Under the pieces are notes generated by a model. It saw only the letters and a list, made by a program, of their open reading frames with translations. It did no database searches and had not been told where the DNA came from. Of a DNA stretch of 64,000 bases, positions 1-11,673 are shown piece by piece. This DNA comes from Phlebotomus papatasi (Eukaryota > Arthropoda > Insecta > Diptera > Psychodidae): assembly GCF_024763615.1 (NCBI RefSeq), contig NC_077223.1, forward strand, positions 72,044,627 through 72,108,626, in the 5' to 3' direction. The translations under genes and the position numbers were made by a program. Positions within the stretch are counted from its first letter, which is position 1, and every line of letters begins with the position of its first letter.

Positions 1-846
1 TTTCAATAAATTATATCCTCATATTAAATTAATTCACAAACCTGCCCAAACCGCAAAATCACGGTAATTATCGTGCTAAATATTGTCATACAAATTATCT
101 CATTATATCCAGACAGTCTCCAAATTAAGTTCACAGGCAATCTAATTTCTCCCAACGAGTTAATTTTAGTCCAATGTTTTCGCTTCTCTCAATCAAAAGC
201 CAAATTGCAAATTAATAGACAAGCTTATCGGAAGCATATCGTTGGCTTGAGATTTGAATGAAAACCTTCAAAATTAGTTTTATTCACAGTTTGAGATCAC
301 TAATAACAGGAAGATGGTGTGCGGTCCATATAGTGTCAATGAATTTATAATGAGAATGATCATTACCATTCACAGCTAGATCGACAGGCATTGCCTGGAA
401 AATTGGCCTGAGAATATCGATGGACTTGTGTGTTTTGTTTTCAAATGAGTTTTTAATTTGATCTTATCTGATAATGAAGCATATGAACTACACAAAATTA
501 AATATTCGATATAGGGGAAAGTGGGGTAAATTCAACATAATAATTTTGATAAATTTCGTTTTAGAGATGCAGAGTTTAAAAATATTTTAGGATATAATGT
601 GGGAAATTATAACGGTTTCGTTTCGTATTCGTTTTTAAACTCAGTCAAACTTATATAAAAGTTTGACTAACGTTATCACTGAGAAAGTATCAGCAATTTA
701 AGGACCTTTAATGTGAACAATAAATTAAAATTGATTGAAATTGGAAATACCACCATTTGAGCGTTTAAAATTACTTATAGTTTAGAGGCCCATAAACATT
801 TTTTTTCTCAAACTCAATTCATTAAATTTTTCTCAAATTGAATTAA
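1..846. other. AT-rich intergenic DNA
   Basis: No gene is supportable here; the only reading frame is 62 codons and has no recognisable features. At about 514 the sequence GGGGAAAGTGGGGTAAATT follows a TA and resembles the ends of the TA-flanked elements found elsewhere in the window. I could not find a matching inverted end, so it may be a solitary element end. Confidence 0.6.
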
Positions 847-1254
847 GGGCAGAATCACATTGACAATAAAATGTTCGCCGTAGCCTCACCGGATTTCGTT
901 AATTTACGCACTTTCATTGCAATTCTTACGCAAATTCTCGATTACCGTATTACCTTATCTCATACTCGGTGGAACTAGGTGAAAATAATATAAGAAAATT
1001 GAAGAAATAAAACAAAAATTCGATAAACGGTGAGCAATAAAAACTGTAAGAGAAATTAATCGTACAGTTTTTCTTGCTCACCGTTTATCGAATTTTCCTT
1101 TTTATTTCTTCAATTTTCTTATATTATTTTCACCTAGTGCCGCCGAGTATGAGACAAGGTAATACGGTAATCGAGAATTTGCGTAAGAATTGTAATAAAA
1201 ATGCGTAAATTAACGAAATACGGTGAGAATTTTACTGACAATGTGATTCTGCCC
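847..1254. mobile_element. Long-TIR MITE, PIF/Harbinger-like
   Basis: Two arms of roughly 195 bp are near-perfect inverted copies meeting at about 1050. The termini are GGGCAGAATCACATTG and its complement CAATGTGATTCTGCCC. The trinucleotide TAA lies directly outside both ends (844-846 and 1255-1257), which fits the 3-bp TWA target duplication of PIF/Harbinger elements. There is no coding capacity. The arms differ by scattered substitutions, so the copy is not brand new. Assignment to Harbinger rests only on the duplication length and a GGG-type end, and the TAA match could be chance in AT-rich DNA. Confidence 0.7.
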
Positions 1255-1713
1255 TAAAAGTAAAATTTCATAGGGATTTTAATACAAAAAGTATAATACT
1301 AAATTGCAGTCTAATAGTAATAAAATTTTAAATCTTTGTTAATTAGAAAATAATAATAATAATAATATTAATAATTTATTCATTCGAGCTTTACATAATA
1401 GATAGACATAGATATAAAAGAGGCATGCTTTGCAGGTAGACAAAAGACAAGTAACTGTAGACTAAGAATTCTGCTTCTAGAGCTCGAGCGGCGGCTGCCG
1501 CCGACTTCACGTACCTCTTATTCGGCAAAAGGTATCCAAGTCTAACCACAACTGAATTTTCTATAAAATGTCATTAAAATATTTATGTTTCTTTATCATT
1601 AAGCAGAAAATTAACCACAAATCACTTAAAAATGTACTTACAAAATTTGGATAGGATTTGACGAGGTCATTTCATGTTAGACCACAAAATCTGACCAGAT
1701 ATATGCTTCTGGT
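1255..1713. other. Intergenic DNA with AAT microsatellite
   Basis: An AAT-type microsatellite lies near 1349-1367. A short GC-rich patch at about 1481-1505 (CTCGAGCGGCGGCTGCCGCC) stands out from the AT-rich surroundings and contains a small inverted repeat. No reading frame or RNA gene can be supported. Confidence 0.5.
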
Positions 1714-1717
1714 TTAA

Positions 1718-1846
1718 CCCTTTAAAGACAAGTGAGGCACCGGTGTCCCAAAAACAAAAACATTTTTTTGTCTATATAAAGTTATTTTAGTCCAAAAATT
1801 TAGTTTTTAGTTTTGGGACACCGTTGTCCTATTCGTCCTTAAAGAA
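1718..1846. mobile_element. Short TTAA-flanked MITE
   Basis: TTAA occurs immediately outside both ends (1714-1717 and 1847-1850). The ends are CCCTTTAAAGAC and GTCCTTAAAGAA in inverted orientation, and both subterminal regions carry a GGGACACCG-type motif. This matches the larger elements at 7990-8748 and 55763-56282. TTAA duplication with a CCC-type end is characteristic of the piggyBac superfamily. The copy is only about 129 bp and has no coding sequence. Confidence 0.65.
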
Positions 1847-2138
1847 TTAATTTACACCTTTTCAATATGTTAAACTGTGTATTGTACAGCTTTCAGAATG
1901 AAAGTTTAATCCAGTTGTAAAATGTCTCGGAATCCTAAATAACAACCAATTTTAGTAACAACTAAACTAGGTCAAAGTTACCCATTTTTTTAATTAATAA
2001 ATTACAGAATAAAACCATTAGACTAAACTTGAATTAAGAACACCCTATAAGGATCAGTAAAAGCCACTTCTAGCTATGTATATTCTTCACTCACATTTGC
2101 AAAACAAAATATTATAGAGGCGCTATAGGTGATGTAAT

Positions 2139-4244
2139 AAAAGGGACAGATAATCCTAACCGGCTTATGTAGGTGAGATTCTTAACGTGAGCTAACTCGG
2201 AGTGCATGCAAATTCGATTTGATGCTGAAGTAGGGAGACGCCATTCAGTTATCTTGAATCAAATTCGTGAAATTATACAAGTTTTGTATTTGAACCAAAA
2301 TGTCAAGGATTTGGATGAACTGACAGAAAAGTGTTATATGGGTGAAATGTAGACCAGAATGTTCTCTATAATTTTGCCGTAGAACTTGAACTCATCGATT
2401 ACTCAGAAGCCAAGATAAGCGAGGTTTTCTGTTTCTTAACTCGGTTTTTCATCCAGAGTGCCCCAAATGTTCATTTGTTGAACTTCAACTAAATCAAAGA
2501 ATTGTTGTATTTTGTGGGACTTTCCATTTAAACCCCTATTTTAAGTGTCTTGGTGGAGTAGAGGCAGTCAAATTGGCATCTGAGTGATTTCAAAGCGTTA
2601 TTATGGGAAAAATCAATTTTTTCACACTTAAACGGCAAAATCGGAGTGATAGCGTAGTCTGAGCGGAAAATGATGTATGGACGAAATGTAGAGACAAATG
2701 TGCTCTACAATTATGTTGAAGTAATCATCAAAATCGGTTCAGCGACAGTCGAGATAATTGAGGTTATGTGATATTGAAATTGGTTTTTCGACTGTGGCGC
2801 CCCTGGTGTTGGTCCCACGAAGTTGAAATATTCTAGAAAGTTGTAGCATTTGGTGAGATCTTTCGTTTAAGCCCTCATTCATCAAAATCGGTCACATAGA
2901 ACCGGAGATATGATTTTTTGAATTTTGTGAACTTTGACCCCTCATATCTCCGGTTCTATTGAAACCACAGCGCACATACGCACCATTTTGGAAACGTCCT
3001 AGACTGGACTACAACATACTAAAATTTCATTAACTTGCACAATGCCGTTTTTGAGAAAAGTGACTTTGAATTTCGATGAATTTTGACGCTATCGCAGCGC
3101 CACCTGTGGTGAATTTTTGAACTTCCATCTGAAAGTGCTCATCGAGACGAAACCAAAAAGGTAAAATTTAGGTCGCTATGTTAGTTAGAACCGGAGATAG
3201 AGGCCGGTCAATGTTCGAACTTTGACCCCTTATAGCTCGGGTCAGGGGTTATGGATCGACTTAAGGTTTTTTTTGTTTGATAGGTATAATCAACGGCTAC
3301 AACATACTAAAATTTCATTAACTTGCACAATGCCGTTTTTGAGAAAAGTGACTTTGAATTTCGATGAATTTTGACGCTATCGCAGCGCCACCTGTGGTGA
3401 ATTTTTGAACTTCCATCTGAAAGTGCTCATCGAGACGAAACCAAAAAGGTAAAATTTAGGTCGCTATGTTAGTTAGAACCGGAGATAGAGGCCGGTCAAT
3501 GTTCGAACTTTGACCCCTTATAGCTCGGGTCAGGGGTTATGGATCGACTTAAGGTTTTTTTTGTTTGATAGGTATAATCAACGGCTACAACATACTAAAT
3601 TTTCAGCCCGATGCACAATGGAATTTTTGAGTTATTTAAATTTTAAGATTTAAAAATTTTCTTTTTAAAAAAAGCGCCCCTAGCGGTGGTTTTATGAACT
3701 TGCGATGTTAGAAGGGGAAGTGGCATTTCACGAGAGCTTTCCAAAAAGCCCTCACTTTTTAAATTCTGCCAATTAGAACCGGAGTTATGGCCATTTTAAG
3801 AAATTTTTTTTGGACCCTTATAGCTAGGGTCAGGGGGTCGGGGGACCTTAAGTTTGGTATTGATGGAAAGCTCTAAGGCCCAGCTATAACATACTAAAAT
3901 TTGAGCCCGCTCGATGCCATAGGGGCGGAGCTATTGAGAAAACAAAAAAAGGGGGGTCTTCAAAATGGCGGAAGGAGGGGTGGGGGGTGGGGGGTCAATA
4001 CACCAAGTTGCAATTTTCACCCGATATATAACCTTTGCCGAAAACCGCAAGTCAATATCTTTTTTAGTTTAGGAGCTATTAAGCTCCAAAGAGCGGCCGG
4101 CCGGCCGGGAACGTAAAATAGCCACATATATATTCGTGATCAGGAAGTGCTGAAACACATTTTGGCCAAATTTGAGGTCGATCGGACGACATGAAATTTT
4201 GTTAGGATTATAGTAGGTGAGATTGTTAAGAATCTCACCTAATA
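2139..4244. mobile_element. 2.1-kb dispersed repeat, copy 1
   Basis: This is closely similar to 41976-44895. Both copies start with GGGACAGATAATCCTAAC and finish with a hairpin, AGGTGAGATT, loop GTTAAG, AATCTCACCT, followed by AAT. The body is non-coding with recurring phrases such as AACCGGAGATA and GCGCCACCTGTGG, and a GGCC-rich tract at 4084-4108. A 3' hairpin just before a CTAA end followed by T is reminiscent of Helitrons, but the left end is not a clean TC, so I do not assign a class. Compared with copy 2 it lacks the piggyBac-type insertion and contains an extra 288-bp tandem duplication. Confidence 0.75.
3011..3586. repeat. 288-bp tandem duplication inside dispersed repeat
   Basis: The block starting ACAACATACT at 3011 recurs at 3299, and the same start phrase occurs again at 3587, giving a period of exactly 288 bp. 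The two units look identical where compared. Copy 2 of the host repeat has a single unit, so the duplication arose in this copy, probably recently given the identity. Confidence 0.88.
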
Positions 4245-4365
4245 CGGCAATGGAGAAAACTGGTCAAGTATATGATATAGAAAAATCGTAATATTCTTAA
4301 GTTTCAAAATATAATAAAATAATGAGATTGTAAATAATTTCAGCTAAATGTCTAATAATACAATA

Positions 4366-4709
4366 TAGTAGACTCTCAAATTCGGGCATTTGGAACCGAA
4401 ATGTCACCCGAATTAGAGAGAAATTCGGGCGTCAGGCAGTTTGAAGTGCAACGATTTTTTGTCCATCTGCTTGCACACATTGAGTTAACATACTTATATT
4501 TATGGTAAATTTAATGAAAATCCCTTAATAATGCAAAAACATATCAGAACTAGGACAAACCACGCAAAATTTAAGGATATTTGCTTCATTTTATAATCAT
4601 AGTAAAACTTGAAAAATGTCATGTCAATAAACTTTTTTTCAAATTTAACTGCCGCTCGAATTAAAAAGTAGCCCGATCTTAAAAAAATCGAATTAGCGAG
4701 AGTCTACTG
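4366..4709. mobile_element. pogo/Tigger-like MITE
   Basis: The right end reads GAGAGTCTACTG followed by TA, and the left end reads TA then AGTAGACTCTC, giving inverted termini of the CAGTAGACTCTC type with a TA target duplication. Sequence around AATTCGGGC near both ends and the internal part match the element at 23543-23941 in inverted orientation. CAGT-type ends with TA duplication are typical of pogo-like Tc1/mariner elements. There is no coding capacity. Confidence 0.7.
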
Positions 4710-5329
4710 TATAATAATAATAAATAATACTGCTGGCACAATCTCAAAGAGAAACCAAGTCTTCTCCCAAAAGGGATTTTAATACATGCAGTATTATAAT
4801 AATTTATTTTGGACAATGTTGAAATTATCGGTCATATGACCTTGAGTTCGACGGCTCAGAATATAAGTCGTACAACTCGATTTTTTTCAATGTTCAGTTT
4901 TTTCTATTTTTGGGTACTCCCTTGTTGCCTCTACCTTTTCTGTGAATATTCAATTAAAATTTAATTGAAATTTCTCTCCTGTAAAATTTACCATTTACGA
5001 GTTATTCGTTTCTTGTGAGTCATCGAATTAGGGAAGCTCATTGGATCCGATTCGTACATTTATAATGCTAAAAAAAATTCGAGAGACCTAGAGGTTAAAT
5101 TACTATTTGGTCCATTGAATGCTCAGAATTTAGCCTGCTTATACTTCTAGACCTCGATTAGATCCAAGTTTAAAGCCTTTAACCTAAAAATCTGTCACAT
5201 TAACCTCACTATTACGATCAAAGTCTAGATGGAAAAACTATAAGATACTCAATTCCCACCTCGATAAATATTTATGTAAAAGTCTAAGATGAGTGGCCTA
5301 AAGTAAAATTTGCTGAATTAGCTTCAGAG

Positions 5330-5627
5330 CGGTGGCAGCCAAAATCCCGAAAGCCAAAATCCCGAAAGCCAAAATCTTGAAAGTTCAAAATCCTGAAAGG
5401 GATGAAATTATATAGGGGAAAATGTTTAGAATAATTTTCCAAGACACAGAAGATTTCCCTTTGCCTCCAGAAAGCGTGGGTGCAATCGTGGGAGTAGCTA
5501 TGACACTTAAGAATTCGGGATTTTGGCTTTCGGGATTTTGGCCCATTCGGGATTTTGGCTTTCGGAATTTTGGCGTTCTGGATTTTGGCTTTTGGGATTT
5601 TGGCTCTCGTGATTATGACCGGGACCC
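5330..5627. mobile_element. Foldback element with 15-bp tandem units and 9-bp TSD
   Basis: The left arm contains direct copies of a 15-bp unit, AAAATCCCGAAAGCC, from about 5341 to 5400. The right arm (about 5515-5610) contains the same unit in opposite orientation (CGGGATTTTGGCTTT). The element is flanked by a perfect 9-bp direct repeat, GCTTCAGAG, at 5321-5329 and 5628-5636. Tandemly repetitive inverted arms plus a 9-bp duplication are the hallmarks of foldback/MULE-type transposons. A 90-codon frame across it is simply the repeat read in frame. Confidence 0.75.
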
Positions 5628-5636
5628 GCTTCAGAG

Positions 5637-7985
5637 ATGTAAAAAAAAGATTTCTTTTAATGAACTTAAAGTAATCAAATTAAATATATCCTAATCTGCC
5701 CCGGTTTTCCCTATGTCTAGATCCAAATTAAAACATAATGGTTTATGATTAGCTTGTTAGATCAATGAACTGTTTTATTCTGTAATACTTTGCTATAAAC
5801 TTTAGTAAAATCCAATAAAAGAATTAATGCAATGATAACCCAATTTTGCTTAATAAATTGCAATTTTTGCATTAAGTTAATATTTTGCTCATTCTTAAAG
5901 TCTGATAAAAGATAAGAAGTGCAGTCTTTTTGAAGTATTAATTTTTGGAATCGCCATATTCTCGTGATAGAAAAAACCCTCATTTTATATTACATATTTA
6001 ATTCACTAAATAATGACTGCAAAATACCCTCAGCAATAGAAATCAGAATAAATTAAATTTCTGTCTGATTTCTTCGAAGAGGTTTTTAAACTCATATCAT
6101 GCCTCATCATCCAGATGAAATCAGACAAGATCATCAAATGCAGAGCAAATGCAGACGGATAAAAAATCTCGAATTAATGAACAAAGCTTCAAAATCTAAA
6201 GCCTCGAGCTTTTTCAGTCTCAAAAATAATTTTACACTCAACTACTGTGGCATTATAGATAAAGCGTTCTAAATAGACCAGAATGGATGCATTGCGTGCA
6301 GTTGGTCCAGAAGTTAGTTAATCTTAATATTTTGGTGATGCAAAAGCCCCGCGGAAGAATTTATTGTGTTCCACTTTTAATGAAATCCTCACATGCTTTA
6401 GCCGAGCATCTCATGGATAATTTATCCCTCTGTGATATAATTTGTTGTGTAAAATTTGCAAGCAAAACCCTCTGTTTTTGGGTAATCTCCAGTGTGTGCA
6501 TTTGCCCTCCCTTAATTCGTCTTGGTAATCAATTTTTTCTGTTCGTTGGACTTCTAAGTCCCAAGACTCAGCTACTCCTTATCCACGCCTGTGCACTGAT
6601 TCTGCGGCTAAATCCACTTCGCACACGCAGAAATGCTTATTACCTTGATGCGCCACCGACTCCAACATATCGCATTTTGCTCCAGGCGTCTTCTGGCGCG
6701 CAAATCATCCATCTCTATGCTCGCAATCGCACAAGACCATTGCACTCTGGCGGGACCGAGGGATTTTGGGGAATCTAATGATCACTTGAGTCACTAGAGA
6801 AACCGAACCAAGGGAAATTGGTAGTTTGAGTGGCGATCTTGAGTCCCAAATCAACCTCATGCTGTTTGCGCGCGATTTTCTGGCCCAAGTGGATTCACTT
6901 GGGGCATGAATTTTAGATGCAATAGGCGAATGATTGCTCCAGAGAGACTTTTTCTCCCCGATCTATGATTGCACGATTTTGGCAGCAGATGCAACTCTGC
7001 ACTACTGGGAAAAAAACCCAAGGCTCATTAGAGCCAGAGTGCATCTAATTTGTGGTTCACTCATGTGGATAATTTTCTGTGAAATATTGAAGATTTTTTC
7101 CATGGTCTCAATTAAGTTTACTAAGGGGCAAATTTGAATTACTATACTCAAGAAATTTGCTGAAATTATCTCAAATTTGAATTTTTGGATTTGCAGTTGC
7201 AGCTGAAGGATAAACTTTTATTATGGTATTTTTTTGGTCAGCAAAACAAAAATTCTTATATTAGATTAAAAAATGGAGTTTATGATACTGACCGTTAAAA
7301 AAAGAATTTTTAGCCAATTTATCAAATTATAAATGTTATGAAGTTAATGTTTTTTTTTAAGTTTTATATTTTTGTGGTCGATTTTTATTTTACTGACTAT
7401 ACCATTCGGCTGAGAAACACGCTCATTAGAGCCTTGCAAACCTTTCACTTTGAAAAATGCCCGCCTATATACCAATTGAAAAGATCGCACGACGCGTTTT
7501 ATAGAAATCTCAAAAAATGAATAACGAAGGATTTTATATGCTATTTTCTCTGTAAAGTTCAAGCTGGAAAATGAATAGAAAAATAAATTTAAAAAAATAT
7601 ATTTTTAAAAATTTGTCTGGATTTTAAAATAAATATTAAAAGAAAATATACAACTCTCGATATAAAAACCAACTTTGAAACTTTCTATACAATCACAAAA
7701 ATTATGAGCCTTTACCCTATAGTTTTCATTTATCGAATAAACATTTTACAACATATTCCTATTCATAAATTTTACTGATCCTATTTGGTGTATTTTTTAT
7801 TTTATAATAAGTCATTCATTAATAAATCAATTACAAGTTTCTTCATTAAAAAAAATTGTTAATAAATAAATTCCAAATTTTAATAAAAAAAATCTTGATC
7901 AGTTTAAAAATCTGTTCAGCTAATAAAATACTAAAAAGCGATTATCAATCCTCTTAAACTGAAGCTTCGATTTTTACTGCTTTAT
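5637..7985. other. Unique intergenic DNA, less AT-rich at 6270-7050
   Basis: No exon with start, stop or splice logic is recognised. A 163-codon open frame at 6287-6778 begins with ATG but has no recognisable domain and no upstream promoter. The 6270-7050 block is visibly richer in G and C than its flanks, with no terminal repeats. It may be conserved regulatory DNA, which is inference only. The remainder is very AT-rich. Confidence 0.4.
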
Positions 7986-7989
7986 TTAA

Positions 7990-8748
7990 CCCTTTAACGA
8001 CGAGGCACTTTTTACGGACTGAAAATCAACAATAAAAATTAAACTAAGAAACATAATCAATGATAAGTCTTACATCTGATCTTGGAAAGTCCAACAGAGT
8101 CTGATTCGATGTATTTTGTGTTTCTATGAACGATAGGGACAAAAATAGCCCAAAAATTTAAGTAATTTTTCTGAAAATACCAATGAATAATATAATTTTC
8201 GCTTTAATGAAAAATATTACGTATGAGTATTGTAGTTTTTACTACCAAAAGGGGTTTGCTTAAAAAAAATTGGAAGTATAAAAAATAAATAAAATCAATT
8301 ATGAATTTGAGAATTTAAAAAATCGCCATTTTTGAGCTTAAATATTTACTAAATAGCAAATAGCCAAATATTGCAAAAAAATATTCTAGAATCCTTCAAC
8401 CTTCTGCTTTACAATTATGTGCAGACATAAGAAAAAAATAACTTTGGGTAGTCAGGAAAAATTATTTTCTTTATGGGACACCGGTGTTCCAATCGTCCTT
8501 AACTCTTTCGTCTCTTTTGGGACGAGAGTACCCAAAGCAGCATATGAATGTTCTGTGAAAAACAATGTTTTTTAAGTATTCAGAACTGATAAAAATCCTA
8601 TTTTTGTGGATGATTACAAACTATAAGGATGTCCAAATGTGACATATTTTTTGTAGGACCTCAATTAATTCCTGAGCTTAGATATTTTTGATTAAAAATT
8701 GTGAAATTTGCTTGCAGCATATGCTGCGGTCCGGAAAGAGTTAAAGAG
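7990..8748. mobile_element. TTAA element, GGGACACCGG family, interrupted
   Basis: The left end CCCTTTAACGACGAG follows TTAA (7986-7989). The right end lies at about 8748, followed by TTAA (8749-8752). The body is nearly the same as 55763-56282, including GGGACACCGGTGTTCC close to the right end. The right terminal CTTAAAGAG is split by another TTAA insertion (8503-8740). It is non-coding, and the superfamily guess is piggyBac from the TTAA duplication. Confidence 0.75.
8503..8740. mobile_element. Nested TTAA MITE
   Basis: The inverted ends are CTCTTTCGTC and CGGAAAGAG, flanked by TTAA at 8499-8502 and 8741-8744. Removing it and one TTAA restores the right terminus of the outer element (GTCCTTAAAGAG then TTAA), matching the uninterrupted relative at 56270-56286. 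It therefore used a TTAA located inside the outer element's own terminal repeat. Confidence 0.75.
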
Positions 8749-8752
8749 TTAA

Positions 8753-10155
8753 CTAAAACACTACTCGATCTACTACAACCTGCAATCATTCCATCAGTTT
8801 CCTGATTTACTTCTCACTGAACCCTTCCGTAATAATACAATTAAATTTAACGTAGTTTTATTCATATTTATTTTTAATTTGATGAAATTATGCTTCTGCA
8901 GACCATACTGTTCAATAAGTTTATCGCTTTTCACAATAGGTATGCAGCGATTTAAATACAAACTGCAGGAATTCAATAACTGGAGAGGTCAAATGGTGAA
9001 GTCATAAAGTGATCTATAAATCTTACTAAAAGTGAAGATCTGCATCGGAATTTATCTACCTGAGCATTCACCTTCGAGCAAACTGAAAATGACCCAGCAA
9101 AGAGTTCATCTTTGGCGCGTTTTATTTTTGAGCTCCTTCTTTCTTCTAAGCAAAAAGCGTGGTCATGTCATCGCGAAACAGTCCATCGAGATTTATGACT
9201 TAGCACGTGACCTTTTTCAAGAATTGCGCGCTCAGGGAGCAACAGACCAATTTTTCGGATTGATTTCCATCATTCAATGTCAATCGAAATCTTCCGGAGG
9301 AATTTTTTTTCTACACCCAAGCTCTCTGAAATGCGATCTTCCCATGTGGACACAGATGGACATTCTTCGGATGGTACCTCAATTGATTCTCTTCTTTTTG
9401 GTGCTCCTTTACCATGATCAAATGCGGAAATATCGAGAGGATAATTTATGTAAAAGAAATTCATTTACCGAAGAAATAAAGAGATGGAATGGTGTTAAAT
9501 TGATTTTACGGTGTTTCTCCCACTCTGTAGCTGATCCAAATGGCCATTTAAGAGTCTGTTTTTCGGGAGGATAAATTGACCGAGATGGAAATCCCAATGG
9601 AATCATTAAGGTTGATTCTCAAGTGGCAAGGAAATTTGAGAGCAATCATTACCGTATCTCAGAAGCAATTCTTTTCTCACCCAGAAATCCACGCAACAGT
9701 CACTCTTTCACACGTCTCCCCATCATATTGACGATCTCCATCGAGGCTTGGGATGATGGACCCAAGAGTGGGAGCCCCATTACAACTTAATGAAAACGAT
9801 TACCATATAAAACAACACCGCAAAATAAAGCGTCAATTGAACGTTTCACTCCGCCAGCGAAATGCTATCGGCTTGATGGATTGTTGCTATTAATATGTAA
9901 TTTATTTTCTTTCGATGTCTCAATACGCTGTCCGTGTCGCTCATGTTGTCGCCTCCATGGAGTGGAGAACCAGTTTTCCCCGAAAATTCCTTTTCTGGCC
10001 AAGACTTCCTTCACAATTTCGTGATCTGTGTATTTTCCGAGACGTTTGCAGGGATTTGTTAGTAGGATTTAAAATTTTCAATCATTTAGCTTTCCAAATC
10101 CAGGCAAAAATATTATTTTTTAAATTTCTGCATAAAACTTAAATTTTAATCATCG
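8753..10155. other. Unique intergenic DNA, less AT-rich at 9030-10140
   Basis: A 180-codon open stretch at 9032-9574 begins only with GTG; its first ATG is near 9089. It has no recognisable family and overlaps open frames on the other strand, so I do not call a gene. The block lacks terminal repeats and is richer in G and C than the surroundings. It is a candidate for conserved non-coding sequence. Confidence 0.4.
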
Positions 10156-10157
10156 TA

Positions 10158-10356
10158 AGTACGGCTGACTTTGTCCCCGTGACTTTGTACCCTATGGGTG
10201 ACTTTGCCCCCCTCTTGTTCGTAAGGTTTTCTTTAGTTCTCATATTTAAAAACGGTTCTCACCGATCAGACATGGTAGATTGAATCGGTAAAGACCATCC
10301 TTAAGTTCCTGAAGTAAAGAAAAGCTTAACTAAAGGGTGTCAAAGTCACCCGCACT
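10158..10356. mobile_element. Small TA-flanked MITE
   Basis: The ends AGTACGGCTGACTTTG and CAAAGTCACCCGCACT are inverted repeats with two mismatches, and TA lies outside both. The phrase GTGACTTTG recurs two or three times near the left end. It is non-coding. Confidence 0.65.
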
Positions 10357-10601
10357 TATGGTTCCCACATTGCTTTATATTCTTCCATGAGGAACTCGTC
10401 CTTTTAATTTTAGTGACCTATTAATTTAGATTTTATTCTTTATTTATAGGAGATAGCGAGGTAACTAAAAAATACGAAAGAACACAAATATTTGAGACGT
10501 GTAAGTTCGAAAAAAAATGTACTTCTCAAAAATATTATTGATATACAGGAATGTAATTAAACGTCTTTAAAATTTATATACCCAAGTCCATTGCGGAAAT
10601 G

Positions 10602-11135
10602 TTATTAAAATTAGAAAATTCAATTAATTTTGTATTTCAGGGCTGATTATATAGGCTTTACAAATCGGTTGAAGTTAGGGCCTATAGAGAATTGATAATA
10701 ACCTGAGATATAGCTTTAGCGAAATTGTGATTCAAATAATAATTAAATTAGATTTCCAGAAATTTTCCACCAAATTATCTCCCAACTTATATCATAGGTC
10801 TACCAAGGACCTTATAGCCTCTACACACTAGAGAAATTTATGTCCATATTGAAGCAAATTCCATACGCTTGTGTAGGAAAAACTGTTCAATATGGACATA
10901 AATTTCTCTAGTGTGTAGAGGCCATAAGGTCCTTGGCAGACATATGATCTAAGTTGGGGGATAATTTAATGGAAAATTCCTGGAAATCTAATTTTATTAT
11001 TATTTGAATTACAATTTTGCTAAAGCTATCTCTCAGGTTAATATCAATTCTCTAGGCCCTAACTTCAACCGATTTGTAAAGCCTATATAATCAGCTCTGA
11101 AATACAAAATTAATTGAATTTTCTAATTTTAATAA
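10602..11135. repeat. 534-bp palindrome containing a MITE hairpin
   Basis: Two arms of about 250 bp are near-perfect inverted copies centred near 10868. The outermost pairing begins TTATTAAAATTAGAAAATTC on the left and ends with its complement on the right. The innermost part (about 10816-10924) is homologous to the solo element at 35926-36034, which shares the TCTACACACTAGAGAAATTT arm. The outer arms are not shared with that solo copy. It could be a larger foldback element, or an inverted duplication seeded by the inner hairpin. Confidence 0.8.
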
Positions 11136-11669
11136 GAGATAGTAAAATCTTGAAATGTAACAATCTCAGCCAATTTCAAATATTACTGGGAAAGTGTTAT
11201 ACGTCTTTTTGGCTTATGTTTTATCCATATGACTTAAATGTTCTTGTTTTATTTCCAAAGGGCTCAATTTTGACGAAAATTTCGCGCAATATGTAAACGT
11301 AAAGTTATGCCCTAGACAGACTTGCGACTTAAGCTGAGAGGAGGCTTAGTGCGAAACTAATGGGAATGTAGTCTGATCATTATTTTGATTATAATTACGT
11401 TAAGCCACTTCTCAGTTTAAGCTGTAGGTGTGTCCAGCCTTTTAAAGAAAATTGAACTATCAGATTTTGAAAAATCACTCAAATTTACTTGTTTATTTAT
11501 AAATTTAAGGCCTTTGAAATAAGAGCATAATGTTTGTATCACGATGCAAGAGATACGAGTACGCTGATTGTTAATTCAGTACTGGACCGATGTGTAGGAG
11601 GTGCGTAATATCTAAACTGAAGGTGGTTTTGAAATAAATTTTGTTTTTTATGGTGCTACCTTCACTTTA
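11136..11669. other. Intergenic DNA
   Basis: AT-rich sequence with no supportable gene, RNA or terminal repeats. Confidence 0.5.
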
Positions 11670-11673
11670 TTAA

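Noticed and set aside
6287..6778. 163-codon ATG frame
   Set aside because: No recognisable domain, no promoter or splice logic, and located in a locally GC-richer unique block where long frames arise by chance.
9032..9574. 180-codon open frame
   Set aside because: Starts with GTG only, has overlapping open frames on the other strand, and no family resemblance.
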